DNA from: Rhodanobacter sp.
GTDB taxonomy: Bacteria; Pseudomonadota; Gammaproteobacteria; Xanthomonadales; Rhodanobacteraceae
Direction of reading: 5' to 3'
DNA length: 38,924 nucleotides
Assembly: GCA_004322005.1 (NCBI GenBank)
Contig: SCRF01000051.1
Span: 1 to 38,924, forward strand
Positions within the stretch are counted from its first letter, which is position 1. The number at the start of each line of letters is the position of its first letter. The translations under genes were made by a program, and so were the position numbers. The notes beneath the pieces are model-generated. The model saw nothing but the letters and a program-made list of their open reading frames with translations. It did not search any database and was not told the DNA's origin. Of this stretch, positions 8,084-16,467 are shown in pieces.

Positions 8084-9172
8084 ATGACTGACCCCAAGAA
8101 CCCGCTGAACGAAATGCGCGAACGCATCGACAGCATCGACCGGCAGATCCAGCAGCTGATTTCCGAGCGCGCCAACCGTGCGCAGGAAGTGGCGAAAGTG
8201 AAGGGCGAGGGGCTTTCGGCGATCGACTATTACCGTCCGGAACGCGAGGCCCATGTACTGCGCATGGTGGTCGACCGCAACGACGGTCCGCTGCCGGACA
8301 GCGAGATGGTGCGGCTGTTCCGCGAAATCATGTCCTCGTGTCTGGCGCAGGAGGACCCGCTGAAGATCGGCTTTCTCGGCCCGGAAGGCACGTTCTGCGA
8401 GCAGGCCGTGCACAAGCACTTCGGTCACGCCGCCTACGGCTTGCCACTGGGCAGCATCGAGGAGGTGTTCCAGGAAGTTGCCGCCGGGCATGCCGACTTC
8501 GGCGTAGTGCCGGTGGAAAACTCCGGGCAGGGCATGATCCAGGTCACGCTGGACATGTTCCTCACCTCCAATGCCACCATTTGCGGCGAGGTGGAATTGC
8601 GCGTGCATCAGTGCCTGCACTCGCAAACCGGCAAGCTGGAGGACATCAAGCACGTCTATGCGCATGCGCAGTCGCTGCAGCAGTGCAAGACCTGGCTGCG
8701 GCTGAACCTGCCCGACGTCGAATGCATTGCGGTCGGCAGCAATGCCGAGGCGGCCAGGTTGGCGCGACATGCCGACGACGCCGCGGCGATTGCCGGCGAG
8801 TCGGCCGGAAAAGTCTATCGCCTCAAGACCGTGGCCACCGGCATCGAGGATCGCGCGGACAACACCACGCGCTTCCTGGTGATCGGCCGTTCGCTGTTTC
8901 CGCCGTCCGGCAACGATCGCACCTCGCTGCTGATCACCGTGAACGACAAGCCGGGAGCCTTGTATGACGTGCTCAGCCCGTTCGCCAAGCATGGCATCAG
9001 CCTGAACCGGATCGAATCGCGACCGGCGCATACCGGCAAGTGGCAATACGCATTTTTCATCGATGTCTCCGGGCATATCGATCAGGCGCCGTTGCAGGCC
9101 GCCGTGCAGGCAATCGGCCAGTCGGCCGCGACGGTGCGCGTGCTGGGGTCCTATCCGGTGGCATTGCCTTGA
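8084..9172 (+). CDS. pheA: Bifunctional chorismate mutase/prephenate dehydratase (P-protein)
   Basis: A 362-residue enzyme of phenylalanine synthesis. The AroQ chorismate mutase domain covers about residues 1-90 (LNEMRERIDSIDRQIQQLIS). The prephenate dehydratase domain follows (KIGFLGPEGTFCEQAVHKHF; the TTRFLVIG motif near residue 265). The C-terminal ACT domain (LLITVNDKPGALYDVLSPF, then LNRIESRP) senses phenylalanine; the ESRP motif is typical of feedback inhibition. The ATG at 8084 is supported by alignment to AroQ starts. The upstream part of the open frame is out-of-frame serC. It sits 71 nt after serC and 63 nt before aroA. Confidence 0.97.
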   Translation: MTDPKNPLNEMRERIDSIDRQIQQLISERANRAQEVAKVKGEGLSAIDYYRPEREAHVLRMVVDRNDGPLPDSEMVRLFREIMSSCLAQEDPLKIGFLGPEGTFCEQAVHKHFGHAAYGLPLGSIEEVFQEVAAGHADFGVVPVENSGQGMIQVTLDMFLTSNATICGEVELRVHQCLHSQTGKLEDIKHVYAHAQSLQQCKTWLRLNLPDVECIAVGSNAEAARLARHADDAAAIAGESAGKVYRLKTVATGIEDRADNTTRFLVIGRSLFPPSGNDRTSLLITVNDKPGALYDVLSPFAKHGISLNRIESRPAHTGKWQYAFFIDVSGHIDQAPLQAAVQAIGQSAATVRVLGSYPVALP

Positions 9173-9235
9173 CGTGGCACGTGGCCGACGCGTCGCCCCA
9201 CCGCGCCTGAAGAAATTCTGCCTGGAGAAATCTGC

Positions 9236-10543
9236 TTGAATCGACTCGACTGGAGCAGCCAACCAGGCCGGTCCTTGCACGGCACGGTGCCGGTGCCGGG
9301 AGACAAATCCGTTTCGCACCGTGCGCTGATGCTGGCCGCGATCGCCGAGGGGGATTCGCGGATTCGCGGGTTCCTGGAGGGCGAGGACACCCGCGCCACG
9401 GCGGCCGTGCTGGCGCAGCTGGGCGTGCGCATCGAGACTCCGGCGGCCGGCGAGCGCGTGGTGCACGGTGTCGGCCTGCATGGCCTGCGCGGCGTGTCGC
9501 AGCCGCTGGATTGCGGCAACGCCGGTACCGGCATGCGCCTGCTGACCGGGTTGCTGGCCGGGCAGGCATTCGACAGCACGCTGGTCGGCGATGCCTCGCT
9601 GTCGAAACGGCCGATGCGCCGGGTGACCGATCCGCTGACCCAGATGGGCGCGCGGATCGATACCCGCCAGGGCCTGCCGCCGCTGCACGTGCATGGGGGA
9701 CAGCCGTTGCACGGCATTCGCTACGCCTTGCCGGTGGCCAGCGCCCAGGTGAAATCGGCGCTGCTGCTGGCTGGCCTGTATGCGGATGGCGAAACCGCGA
9801 TCATCGAGCCGCACCCGACCCGCGATTACACCGAACGCATGCTTGCCGCATTCGGCTGGCCGATTCGCTTCGAGCCAGGGCACGCCAGCCTCGAAGGCGG
9901 CCATACGCTGCATGCCACGGATGTGGACGTGCCGGCCGATTTTTCCTCGGCGGCGTTCTTCCTGGTCGCCGCCAGCATCGTGCCCGGTTCCGAACTGCGC
10001 CTGCCGGCGGTGGGCCTGAATCCGCGCCGCACCGGCCTGCTGCAGGCGCTGCGCCTGATGGGCGCGGACATCGCCATCGAGCGGCAACACGAAAGCGGCG
10101 GCGAGCCGGTGGGCGATCTGGTCGTGCGTCACGCACCGCTGCATGGCGTCGAACTGCCCGAAGCGCTGGTGCCGGACATGATCGACGAATTCCCCGCCCT
10201 GTTCGTCGCCGCCGCCGTGGCCAGTGGCCGCACGCTCATCCGCGGTGCCGCCGAGCTGCGGGTGAAGGAATCCGACCGCATCGCCACCATGGCCGCCGGT
10301 CTGCGCGCGCTCGGCGCCAGCATCGAGGAAACGCCGGACGGCGCGATCATCCACGGCGGCCGGCTCGGTGCCGGCAGCGTGGAAAGCCATCTCGACCATC
10401 GCATCGCGATGAGTTTCGCAGTGGCCGGGCTGGTCGCCGGCGGCCCGGTTCGAATCCAGGACTGTTCGCACGTCGCGACCTCGTTTCCGGGCTTTCTGGA
10501 GCTGGCCAACGGCTGCGGTTTCGCGTTGCGCGCGGTCGACTGA
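9236..10543 (+). CDS. aroA: 3-phosphoshikimate 1-carboxyvinyltransferase (EPSP synthase)
   Basis: A 435-residue enzyme of the shikimate pathway, joining shikimate 3-phosphate and PEP. Visible motifs are [35 protein letters not shown], the SKRPMRRV segment, [11 protein letters not shown] with the catalytic Asp, and [10 protein letters not shown]. The start is a TTG at 9236, supported by a GGAG 8 nt upstream and by a good family N terminus. TTG may keep translation modest. Neighbours pheA and kdsB are on the same strand; the cmk-rpsA pair that often follows aroA is absent. Confidence 0.96.
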   Translation: MNRLDWSSQPGRSLHGTVPVPGDKSVSHRALMLAAIAEGDSRIRGFLEGEDTRATAAVLAQLGVRIETPAAGERVVHGVGLHGLRGVSQPLDCGNAGTGMRLLTGLLAGQAFDSTLVGDASLSKRPMRRVTDPLTQMGARIDTRQGLPPLHVHGGQPLHGIRYALPVASAQVKSALLLAGLYADGETAIIEPHPTRDYTERMLAAFGWPIRFEPGHASLEGGHTLHATDVDVPADFSSAAFFLVAASIVPGSELRLPAVGLNPRRTGLLQALRLMGADIAIERQHESGGEPVGDLVVRHAPLHGVELPEALVPDMIDEFPALFVAAAVASGRTLIRGAAELRVKESDRIATMAAGLRALGASIEETPDGAIIHGGRLGAGSVESHLDHRIAMSFAVAGLVAGGPVRIQDCSHVATSFPGFLELANGCGFALRAVD

Positions 10544-10571
10544 ATCGATCGATCGCCTGACCACGCCGCGT

Positions 10572-10597
10572 GTAGGAGCGCGCTTGCGCGCTCCTAC
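10572..10597. repeat. Single REP-type palindrome
   Basis: A 12-bp perfect stem starting GTAGGAGCGCGC with a TT loop lies between aroA (ends 10543) and kdsB (starts 10632). It is the same family as 102-173 but a compact single unit lacking the GATGCTCTT part. It may act as an RNA hairpin in the aroA-kdsB transcript. Confidence 0.75.
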
Positions 10598-10631
10598 GGT
10601 ACTGTTTCACCGCTCCGCCACGAGATTGCCC

Positions 10632-11411
10632 ATGCCGAACGCCGCCCCCCCTTTCATCGTCGCCATTCCCGCACGCTACGGCTCGACCCGCCTGCCGGCC
10701 AAGCCGCTGCGCGAGATCGGCGGGATACCGCTGGTGGTGCGGGTGGCGCAGCGTGCGCTGCAGGCCGGCGCCAGCCAGGTGGTGGTGGCGGTGGACGATC
10801 CGCGCATCGCCGACGCGCTGGCCGGGCAGGATGGCGTGCAAATCTGCATGACCCGCGGCGACCACGCTTCGGGCAGCGACCGGCTGGCCGAATGCGCGGC
10901 GCATTGCGGCTGGACCGACGACGTCATCGTGGTGAACCTGCAGGGCGACGAGCCGTTTGCCCCGGCGGCAGGCATCCGCGCCGTGGTGCGAGCCCTGGCC
11001 GATGACGACGTGCCGGTGGCGACCCTGGCCACGCCGATCCTCGACGCCGCCGAGCTGTTCGATCCGAATGTGGTGAAGCTGGTGCGGTCGGTGCACGGGC
11101 GGGCGCTGTATTTCAGCCGCGCACCGCTGCCGTGGGCGCGCGATGCGTTCGCCGCCGATCGGCATGCGCTGCCAGCCGGCACGCCGTTCCTGCGGCATAT
11201 CGGCATCTATGCGTACCGCGCCGGGTTCCTGGCACGTTACACCGCGCTCAGCCGTACGCCGCTGGAGCAGGCCGAGTCGCTGGAACAGCTGCGGGTGCTG
11301 GAACACGGTCATGCGATTGCCGTGCAGCTCACGCCCGAACCGTTCCCACCCGGTATCGACACGCCAGCCGATCTCGAACGCGCCGAGCAGTGGTTGCGCA
11401 CGCACGCGTGA
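10632..11411 (+). CDS. kdsB: 3-deoxy-manno-octulosonate cytidylyltransferase (CMP-Kdo synthetase)
   Basis: A 259-residue enzyme activating Kdo with CTP for lipopolysaccharide core synthesis. It opens with the nucleotide-binding signature [19 protein letters not shown] and contains [21 protein letters not shown] and [14 protein letters not shown]. Length matches the family (about 250). The ATG at 10632 is used; the in-frame part from 10584 runs through the REP element. About 100 nt of non-coding sequence separate its stop from the convergent doxX remnant. Confidence 0.96.
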   Translation: MPNAAPPFIVAIPARYGSTRLPAKPLREIGGIPLVVRVAQRALQAGASQVVVAVDDPRIADALAGQDGVQICMTRGDHASGSDRLAECAAHCGWTDDVIVVNLQGDEPFAPAAGIRAVVRALADDDVPVATLATPILDAAELFDPNVVKLVRSVHGRALYFSRAPLPWARDAFAADRHALPAGTPFLRHIGIYAYRAGFLARYTALSRTPLEQAESLEQLRVLEHGHAIAVQLTPEPFPPGIDTPADLERAEQWLRTHA

Positions 11412-11510
11412 GCCACCCGCAAGCAGAGCGGTGGTTTGCACGGCTATACAAAAATTCACGACGATCAATCGGCATGGCGTTTCTCCGGTATCGACGGCAG
11501 GCAGTGTTGT

Positions 11511-11993
11511 TTACGAGGGACGACGCCGGCGGCCAAGTCGAGCATCCAATGACCATGGGCCAGCACCCATCATGAGCAGGTACAGGCAGCCAAGAAGCAT
11601 GCAGAAATCGTTGCGCGCTTCATGCGCCATGCTCTAGAAGCCATATCGCGGCATCGACGGCACGTGAAAGATCCAGAGGTCGTGTCCAAGCAGAATCGGC
11701 AGCTTCGTCGACACAATGGCCACGATCGTCACGATGAGCAACGGAATGGCCGCGAACCGTGTCGCAAGGCCAGGAACGATCAGGAGTCCGCAGACAATCT
11801 CGAACCCGCCGACAAACGGTCCCAGCACGTCAGGCCAAGGTATGCCGATCCTGGAAAAACGACCCGCACCCAGCAACGCCGGGAAGATCAGTTTTTGCAG
11901 TCCTTCGGGGAAAAACACCACCAGGCCGACAAGCAAGCGCACCAGCACCGTCCAACCCGTCGTGCGGCTATCGAACTCCCGTGACAAGATCAT
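11511..11993 (-). pseudogene. DoxX-family membrane protein interrupted by an in-frame amber codon
   Basis: The first 119 residues (MILSREFDSRTTGWTVLVRL onward, with FFPEGLQKLIFP and GPFVGGFEIVCGLLIVPGLA) form a DoxX-type four-helix membrane protein. A TAG at 11636-11634 stops it after MPRYGF. The same frame continues for 40 more family-like residues (MAHEARNDFCMLLG, YLLMMGAGPWSLDARL) to a TAA at 11513-11511. Read through, the product would be about 160 residues, the usual DoxX size. The residue at the stop is probably Trp (TGG to TAG), by my recall of a GFW-MAHEAR pattern. The start ATG at 11993 overlaps the padR stop (ATGA). It may be a recent pseudogene, a sequencing error or a suppressed codon. 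Confidence 0.75.
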
Positions 11994-12277
11994 CGGCGGG
12001 TCTCCTTGGCCTTCTCGTGGAACAGTTCTCCGAAAAGTTCTTGAACCTTGCGTTTGGCACTGGCGAGAGCACGGCGGCCTTGCGGCGTGATTCGATAGAA
12101 GCGGCGATTCAACTTGCCGGTGCGGATCTGGGTCGAGGTCAGGTGCCCCTTCTTCTCCAGTCCGTGCAGGACGGGGTATAGCGTACCGGGGCTGAGCTGA
12201 TAGCCGTGATAGGCCAGCTCGTCGATCATTGCCTGGCCGTAGATCGGTGCTTCCGCCGCGTGATGCAGCAAGTGCAA
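11990..12277 (-). CDS. PadR-family transcriptional regulator
   Basis: A winged-helix regulator, 95 residues from TTG 12277. Core: YGQAMIDELAYHGYQLSPGT, LYPVLHGLEKKGHLTS, LNRRFYRITPQGRRAL. These are the PadR recognition helix and wing. The C-terminal helix is short, as in small PadR proteins. Family-like residues (NDSHLIR) continue upstream of the TTG in frame to the stop codon of the preceding CDF gene, with no ATG or GTG between. The true start is thus CTG, TTG or a reinitiation site. Gene order implies it controls its own operon, the metal-transport genes or the linked doxX. Ligand unknown. Confidence 0.8.
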   Translation of the reverse strand: MHLLHHAAEAPIYGQAMIDELAYHGYQLSPGTLYPVLHGLEKKGHLTSTQIRTGKLNRRFYRITPQGRRALASAKRKVQELFGELFHEKAKETRR

Positions 12278-12298
12278 GCGGATCAGGTGGGAGTCGTT

Positions 12299-12913
12299 TC
12301 AGGGAGTGTCTACGGCATCGCTCGCGCTACGCAGAACGGCGAAACCGGAGCGTAGTAAGAGCGCGGCCAGTCCAAGGGCAATGAGCTGGTCAGGCCATGC
12401 AGCGTCGAAAACCCATACCCCTGCGGCGGCGAGTAGCACGGAGAGATTGGCGGCGATGTCATTGCGCGAGCAGATCCAGACCGATGCCATGTTGAGATCG
12501 TCGTTACGATGCCGGTACAGCAGCATCAGGCACAGGCCGTTGGTGGCGAGGCCCAGCAGGCTGAAAGCGCCCATCCACGTAAACAACGGTTCGGCGGGAT
12601 GCCACCAACGCCAGGCCAACTGGATCAGTACAAGCAGCCCGGCCGTCACAATCAGACCGCCCTTGATACGGGCCACCTGCGCCTTGGCCAACACGCTGCG
12701 ACCGACGGCCCATAGGCTAATCAGGTAAGTCAGCGCATCACCCAAATAGTCGAAACTGTCCGACAGCAGCGCTGAGGAATGCGCCTGTAATGCGGCAACG
12801 ACCATGATCACGAAAGCGATGGCGTTGATGACGAGTACGGTCTTCAACACGCCCCGCTGCCGGATCGCCAACTGCGTGGCCGCAACTCCGCAGCATTCGT
12901 CGCAGTTCGCCAT
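12299..12913 (-). CDS. Short CDF-type cation transporter
   Basis: A 204-residue cation diffusion facilitator-like protein: five or six membrane helices, beginning VLVINAIAFVIMVVAAL. The metal-site helix LLSDSFDYLGDALTYL carries paired aspartates, and a second site region NDIAANLSVLL follows. The N terminus MANCDECCG has three cysteines that could bind metal before the first helix. It lacks the cytoplasmic C-terminal domain of CzcD or YiiP. Likely exports a divalent cation; metal not readable. The ATG at 12913 overlaps the stop of the methyltransferase (TGATG); a GTG one codon upstream is also possible. Its stop directly abuts the padR frame. Confidence 0.8.
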   Translation of the reverse strand: MANCDECCGVAATQLAIRQRGVLKTVLVINAIAFVIMVVAALQAHSSALLSDSFDYLGDALTYLISLWAVGRSVLAKAQVARIKGGLIVTAGLLVLIQLAWRWWHPAEPLFTWMGAFSLLGLATNGLCLMLLYRHRNDDLNMASVWICSRNDIAANLSVLLAAAGVWVFDAAWPDQLIALGLAALLLRSGFAVLRSASDAVDTP

Positions 12914-13545
12914 CACCTTGCCTCTCTGATGGACGCCCGCTGGAACAAGGCATAAAGGAACTGCTGGGTGGTGTTGAACGGTGTCGCGTGAAGTTCCAGC
13001 GTGCTGTCGATCAGCGTGAAGCCATCGCCGAGTGCATGCGTCAGTCCCTCAGCGTCATAGCGCACCATATCCAGTCCACTGCACTTCATCGGGCCGTCCG
13101 GTCCGAACGCGGCCAGCACGGCATGGCCACCCGGCTTGAGCGCATGGGTCAGCTGCCGCACGTAGTTCGCGCGCTGTGCTGCCTCGGTCAGGAAGTGGAA
13201 GACAGCGCGGTCATGCCATACGTCGTAGCGAGCTTCCTGCAACGGCGTGTCAAGAATATCCACCGCGAGCCAAGTCACCGCATTGGCCGACTCGTCCAGG
13301 CGCTCGCGGGCGATGCTCAAGGCTTCCGCGGAAATATCCAGGACACTGAGGTCGCGATAGCCGCGCGCGAGCAGGTCATCGACCAGGGTCGACGCACCGC
13401 CGCCGACATCGAGCACCGCGGCGCCACGATCGGGGGCGACTCGCTCGATCAAGGCCAGCGACCTGTCCAGGTGCGGTCGGTACCAGCTCACCGCATCGGT
13501 GGCCTTGGTCGTGTAGACGGTCTCCCAGTGTTGTTGGCGATTCAT
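12913..13545 (-). CDS. Class I SAM-dependent methyltransferase
   Basis: A 210-residue cytoplasmic methyltransferase. N terminus: HWETVYTTKATDAVSWYRPH. SAM-binding motif I: AAVLDVGGGASTLVDDLL. The acidic residue of motif II is in LSVLDISAEAL, and the later motif reads YDVWHDRAVFHFLTE. Such proteins recur beside metal-resistance genes in Proteobacteria, but the substrate is unknown to me and cannot be inferred. It sits 12 nt after the DMT exporter and overlaps the CDF gene, so it is part of the same minus-strand transcript. Confidence 0.8.
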   Translation of the reverse strand: MNRQQHWETVYTTKATDAVSWYRPHLDRSLALIERVAPDRGAAVLDVGGGASTLVDDLLARGYRDLSVLDISAEALSIARERLDESANAVTWLAVDILDTPLQEARYDVWHDRAVFHFLTEAAQRANYVRQLTHALKPGGHAVLAAFGPDGPMKCSGLDMVRYDAEGLTHALGDGFTLIDSTLELHATPFNTTQQFLYALFQRASIREAR

Positions 13546-13557
13546 GCGGTGCTGTCC

Positions 13558-14625
13558 TCAGTGACCATGGCGGTGATGCATGTCCGGATAGTGCGGATGA
13601 CTGTGGATCAGCGGCTCATGTGCATGCGGATGGGTGTGGGGCTTCTCGACATCCCACGGAAAATCGTGCGTGTGCTGATGATGGGTGTCGTGGCGATGGT
13701 AGTGATCGTGTGCCAGCGTTTCATGCGTATGTTCATGCTCATGGCGCTCGCTCATGTGCAGCCAAACGCCGATGGCCATCAAGGCACCGGCCAGCCAGAA
13801 AGCAAAGCCAGTGCTTCCGGCAAACAGCACCAGCGAGAGCGCGGCACCCAGAAAAGGCGCCGTGGAAAAATAGGCGCCGGTCCGCGCCGTGCCCAGATTG
13901 CGCAACGCCAGCACGAACAGCACCAGACTCAAGCCGTAACCGAAAAAGCCGAGCACGCCGGTGGCCAGCAAGGGCCCGACGTGGGGAAAACGGTAGCCGA
14001 TGGCGAGCGCGATGGTGATGTTGATCGCCCCGGCCACGCCGCCCTTGATCGCTGCAATCTGTACTGGGTCGCCACCGGCCACCGGGCGGGTCAGATTGTT
14101 GTCGATCGCCCAGCACAAGCAGGCCCCCGCCACCGCCACCGCGCCCCACGGCACCGTGTCCGCGCTCTGGTGTTGCCACGACAGCAGCATGGCGCCGGCG
14201 ACAATCGCCAGCATGCCCAGGAACACGCGCCGGTCCACGTTCTCACGAAACACCACCCAGGCCAGCACGGCGGTGAGCACGCTTTCCAGATTCAGCAACA
14301 GGGTCGCTGTCGAGGCCGCGGTGTACACCAGGCCCAGCATCAGCAGGATCGGGCCAAGCACACCGCCGAACAGCACGGCACCGGCCAGCCACGGCGCATC
14401 CTGCCGCGTCAATGCCGCCTCGGTAATCGCCTGTCCGCGCAGGCGGCGCAGCAGCATCCACACCGACAGGCCGATGCCCGATCCGGCATAGAGCAAACCC
14501 GCCAGAAGCAGGGGCGGCATGCTACCCAGCAGCATCTTGGCTAGCGGGGTGCTGATGCCAAACAGCGCCGCGGCCGCCAGTGCCTGGAAAATGCCGTGAG
14601 TGTGGTCGGGATTCGCGAGCTTCAT
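13558..14625 (-). CDS. EamA/DMT-family exporter with histidine-rich tail
   Basis: A 355-residue inner-membrane protein with two EamA repeats (about ten helices; repeat 1 near ALAAAALFGISTPLAKMLLG, repeat 2 near AVAVAGACLCWAIDNNLTRP). The last 65 or so residues are a soluble tail very rich in His (HEHEHTHETLAHDHYHRHDT; then THPHAHEPLIHSHPH). Such tails bind Zn, Ni or Co in other transporters, so metal or metal-complex export is a reasonable inference, whereas the DMT family at large exports metabolites. The ATG at 14625 is chosen over a GTG two codons upstream. It is the first gene of the minus-strand operon, divergent from the czc genes. Confidence 0.8.
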   Translation of the reverse strand: MKLANPDHTHGIFQALAAAALFGISTPLAKMLLGSMPPLLLAGLLYAGSGIGLSVWMLLRRLRGQAITEAALTRQDAPWLAGAVLFGGVLGPILLMLGLVYTAASTATLLLNLESVLTAVLAWVVFRENVDRRVFLGMLAIVAGAMLLSWQHQSADTVPWGAVAVAGACLCWAIDNNLTRPVAGGDPVQIAAIKGGVAGAINITIALAIGYRFPHVGPLLATGVLGFFGYGLSLVLFVLALRNLGTARTGAYFSTAPFLGAALSLVLFAGSTGFAFWLAGALMAIGVWLHMSERHEHEHTHETLAHDHYHRHDTHHQHTHDFPWDVEKPHTHPHAHEPLIHSHPHYPDMHHRHGH

Positions 14626-14667
14626 GGGCACATCTTACGCGGCTGATGGGTAGCCCCGGCAGGCAAT

Positions 14668-14701
14668 GCAATTGTCTAACACAGCGAGAATTGCTTACGA
14701 T
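14668..14701 (+). promoter_or_regulatory. Divergent control region of the metal island, with inverted repeat
   Basis: GCAATT (14668-14673) and AATTGC (14689-14694) form a 6-bp inverted repeat. TTGTCT (14672-14677) and TACGAT (14696-14701) are 18 nt apart and could be -35 and -10 boxes. The predicted transcript would begin near the ATG at 14708, implying little or no leader. The operator could bind a metal sensor. No sensor other than PadR is encoded nearby. Confidence 0.4.
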
Positions 14702-14707
14702 ATTTGA

Positions 14708-15091
14708 ATGATTCGTGCGAAACCGCCCCTGCTGACCCGCTTACGCCGCCATCGCGGCCTGTGGATGCTGGCTGTCGCGGTGCTGCTGATCAAGCTCGTC
14801 ACCAGTTCGATCTGTCTTGGCGACGGCCTCAAAGCCCGACTGGTCGATGCGAAAGCGGCTACCAGTGCGCTCGTGGTCATGGACTCGGCGACCACCGATG
14901 CATCCGACGAAAGTGCGTGTCTGCTCGGTGAACCGGGTGGCTGCCATTGCGTCTGTGCCCACGCGCTAACCTTGACGACCAACATGACGCTCTTCGTCGC
15001 GCCCGTCGACGCGACGATGGAATCTTCCCGCCTTTCTCTAGGCCTCGTGCCGGATACGACCGGCTCGCTGTTGCGCCCTCCGATCTCCTGA
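14708..15091 (+). CDS. Small secreted or anchored protein, CzcI-like position
   Basis: A 127-residue protein with a basic N terminus and one hydrophobic segment (LWMLAVAVLLIKLVTSSICL), probably an uncleaved signal or anchor. A Cys/His cluster ACLLGEPGGCHCVCAHA lies in the middle and would be periplasmic. I do not recognise a named domain. It occupies the place of czcI (small periplasmic regulator) at the head of czcCBA operons and shares the Cys/His-rich character, so a metal-sensing or metal-binding role is inferred from position. No ribosome site precedes the ATG at 14708. It lies 71 nt upstream of czcC. Confidence 0.55.
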   Translation: MIRAKPPLLTRLRRHRGLWMLAVAVLLIKLVTSSICLGDGLKARLVDAKAATSALVVMDSATTDASDESACLLGEPGGCHCVCAHALTLTTNMTLFVAPVDATMESSRLSLGLVPDTTGSLLRPPIS

Positions 15092-15162
15092 AACCGCTCC
15101 GTTTCGCGATGAAACCGCCGGTGCGGTTCATCGCTTCGTGATCGTTTTCAGGAGATGGCTTC

Positions 15163-16467
15163 ATGTCTGTTTTACGTTCGGTGCCCATCGGCGCCGTGTG
15201 TCTGTTGTATGCGGCGATGCTCAGTGCCGCCCCTCTATCCCCTCCTTCCCCTCCGGTCGTTGCCCTATCGACATCGCCGGTATCGTCCCCACTTCAAGAG
15301 GCGGTACGCCGCATCTGGCAGGCGAGCCCCGAGGTGCAAGCCGCGCGTGCGGCTCTCGACGCCGCCCGTGCTCGTGCGCGCGCCGCCGCGCAGCCGCTGT
15401 ACAACCCGTCGCTTTCGCTCGATGCGGAGAACGCCGATGTCAATCGGCGCACCGCGGGCATCAGTCTGGCGCTGGATCTTTCCGGCAAGCGTCGCGCCCG
15501 GGCCAGTCAAGGTGAAGCCGAGCTGCTTGCCGCCGAGGCGGCCTATAACCTCTTGCGTCGTGACGTCGCTGCACGCTGGTTGAAAGCCTGGTCGACGGCT
15601 GCACTCGCCGCCCGACAGAGCGAACTGGGGCAACGCCGCCTGACGCTGATGCAGCGCTTCGATGATTTGGCCGCGCAACGGCTGAAGGTGGGCGACATCA
15701 GCAGTCCGGAACGCGATCTGGCCGGTCTGGCGCTCGGTGAGGCGCAGGTGCAACAAGCCACACTCGCGGGCAATGAAGCGGCGGCCCGCGCGGCGTTGCT
15801 GGCCATCAGCGGCGATCAACTCGCCGCGTTGCCAGTGTTGCCCAGCGGCCTGTCACCGACGGCGGGCAGTGTCACGCCGTTGCCCGTCGATGAGCTGCCC
15901 GAACTGCGGCAATCCCGTGCCCAGCAAGCGAGCGCCGAGGCCGGTGTACAGGTCGCCCGCCGGGCACGTATCCCCGATCCCACGCTGAGCCTGACCGGCG
16001 GACAAGTGCGCAGCGGGCCGCGCACCGATCAGGTGATCGGTCTGAGCGTGTCCATTCCTTTGCCCGTGCTCAACACCGGTCGTGCCGAAGTGGCTGCCGC
16101 CAGGGCGGAGGCCGATGCGGCAGCCGCCAGCGTGCGTTCGCGCCAGTTTGTGTTGCGTGCGGGCCTGCAGGAAGCGCAAGCCCGCTATGCCGCCTTGCGG
16201 CATGCCACCGAGGCGTTCCGCAGCGGTCGCGCTGCCGCCTTCGAGGATCGCACCGCCTTGCTGGAGAAACTCTGGCGCGCCGGCGAAATCAGCACCTCCG
16301 ACTACCTCGTACAACTCAAACAGAGCCTGGACACCGCATTGTCCGGCCAGCAACTGGAAAGCCAAACCTGGCAGGCGTGGTTCGACTACCTCACCGCTGC
16401 GGGCCGTCTGACCGACTGGCTCGATGGCCGCACTCCGGTTGGCCCTAATCAGGAAATCTCCCGATGA
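15163..16467 (+). CDS. czcC: CzcC-like outer membrane factor (TolC family)
   Basis: A 434-residue outer-membrane channel of a heavy-metal RND efflux system. A signal peptide covers about residues 1-23 (VCLLYAAMLSAAP). Two OEP repeats follow: the first with LQEAVRRIWQASPEVQAARA and NPSLSLDAE, the second with DPTLSLTGGQVRSGPRTDQV and LSVSIPLPVLNTGRAEVAAA. It would form the trimeric exit duct linked to CzcB. Its stop overlaps the czcB start by 4 nt (ATGA). The family is certain; the czcC name follows operon context. Confidence 0.9.
   Translation: MSVLRSVPIGAVCLLYAAMLSAAPLSPPSPPVVALSTSPVSSPLQEAVRRIWQASPEVQAARAALDAARARARAAAQPLYNPSLSLDAENADVNRRTAGISLALDLSGKRRARASQGEAELLAAEAAYNLLRRDVAARWLKAWSTAALAARQSELGQRRLTLMQRFDDLAAQRLKVGDISSPERDLAGLALGEAQVQQATLAGNEAAARAALLAISGDQLAALPVLPSGLSPTAGSVTPLPVDELPELRQSRAQQASAEAGVQVARRARIPDPTLSLTGGQVRSGPRTDQVIGLSVSIPLPVLNTGRAEVAAARAEADAAAASVRSRQFVLRAGLQEAQARYAALRHATEAFRSGRAAAFEDRTALLEKLWRAGEISTSDYLVQLKQSLDTALSGQQLESQTWQAWFDYLTAAGRLTDWLDGRTPVGPNQEISR

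Noticed and set aside
8066-10564. 832-codon minus-strand frame opposite pheA and aroA
   Set aside because: Spans two conserved genes and their spacer with no domain character; a shadow frame.
12988-14544. 518-codon plus-strand frame over the methyltransferase and DMT genes
   Set aside because: Antisense to two family-matched proteins; no motifs of its own.
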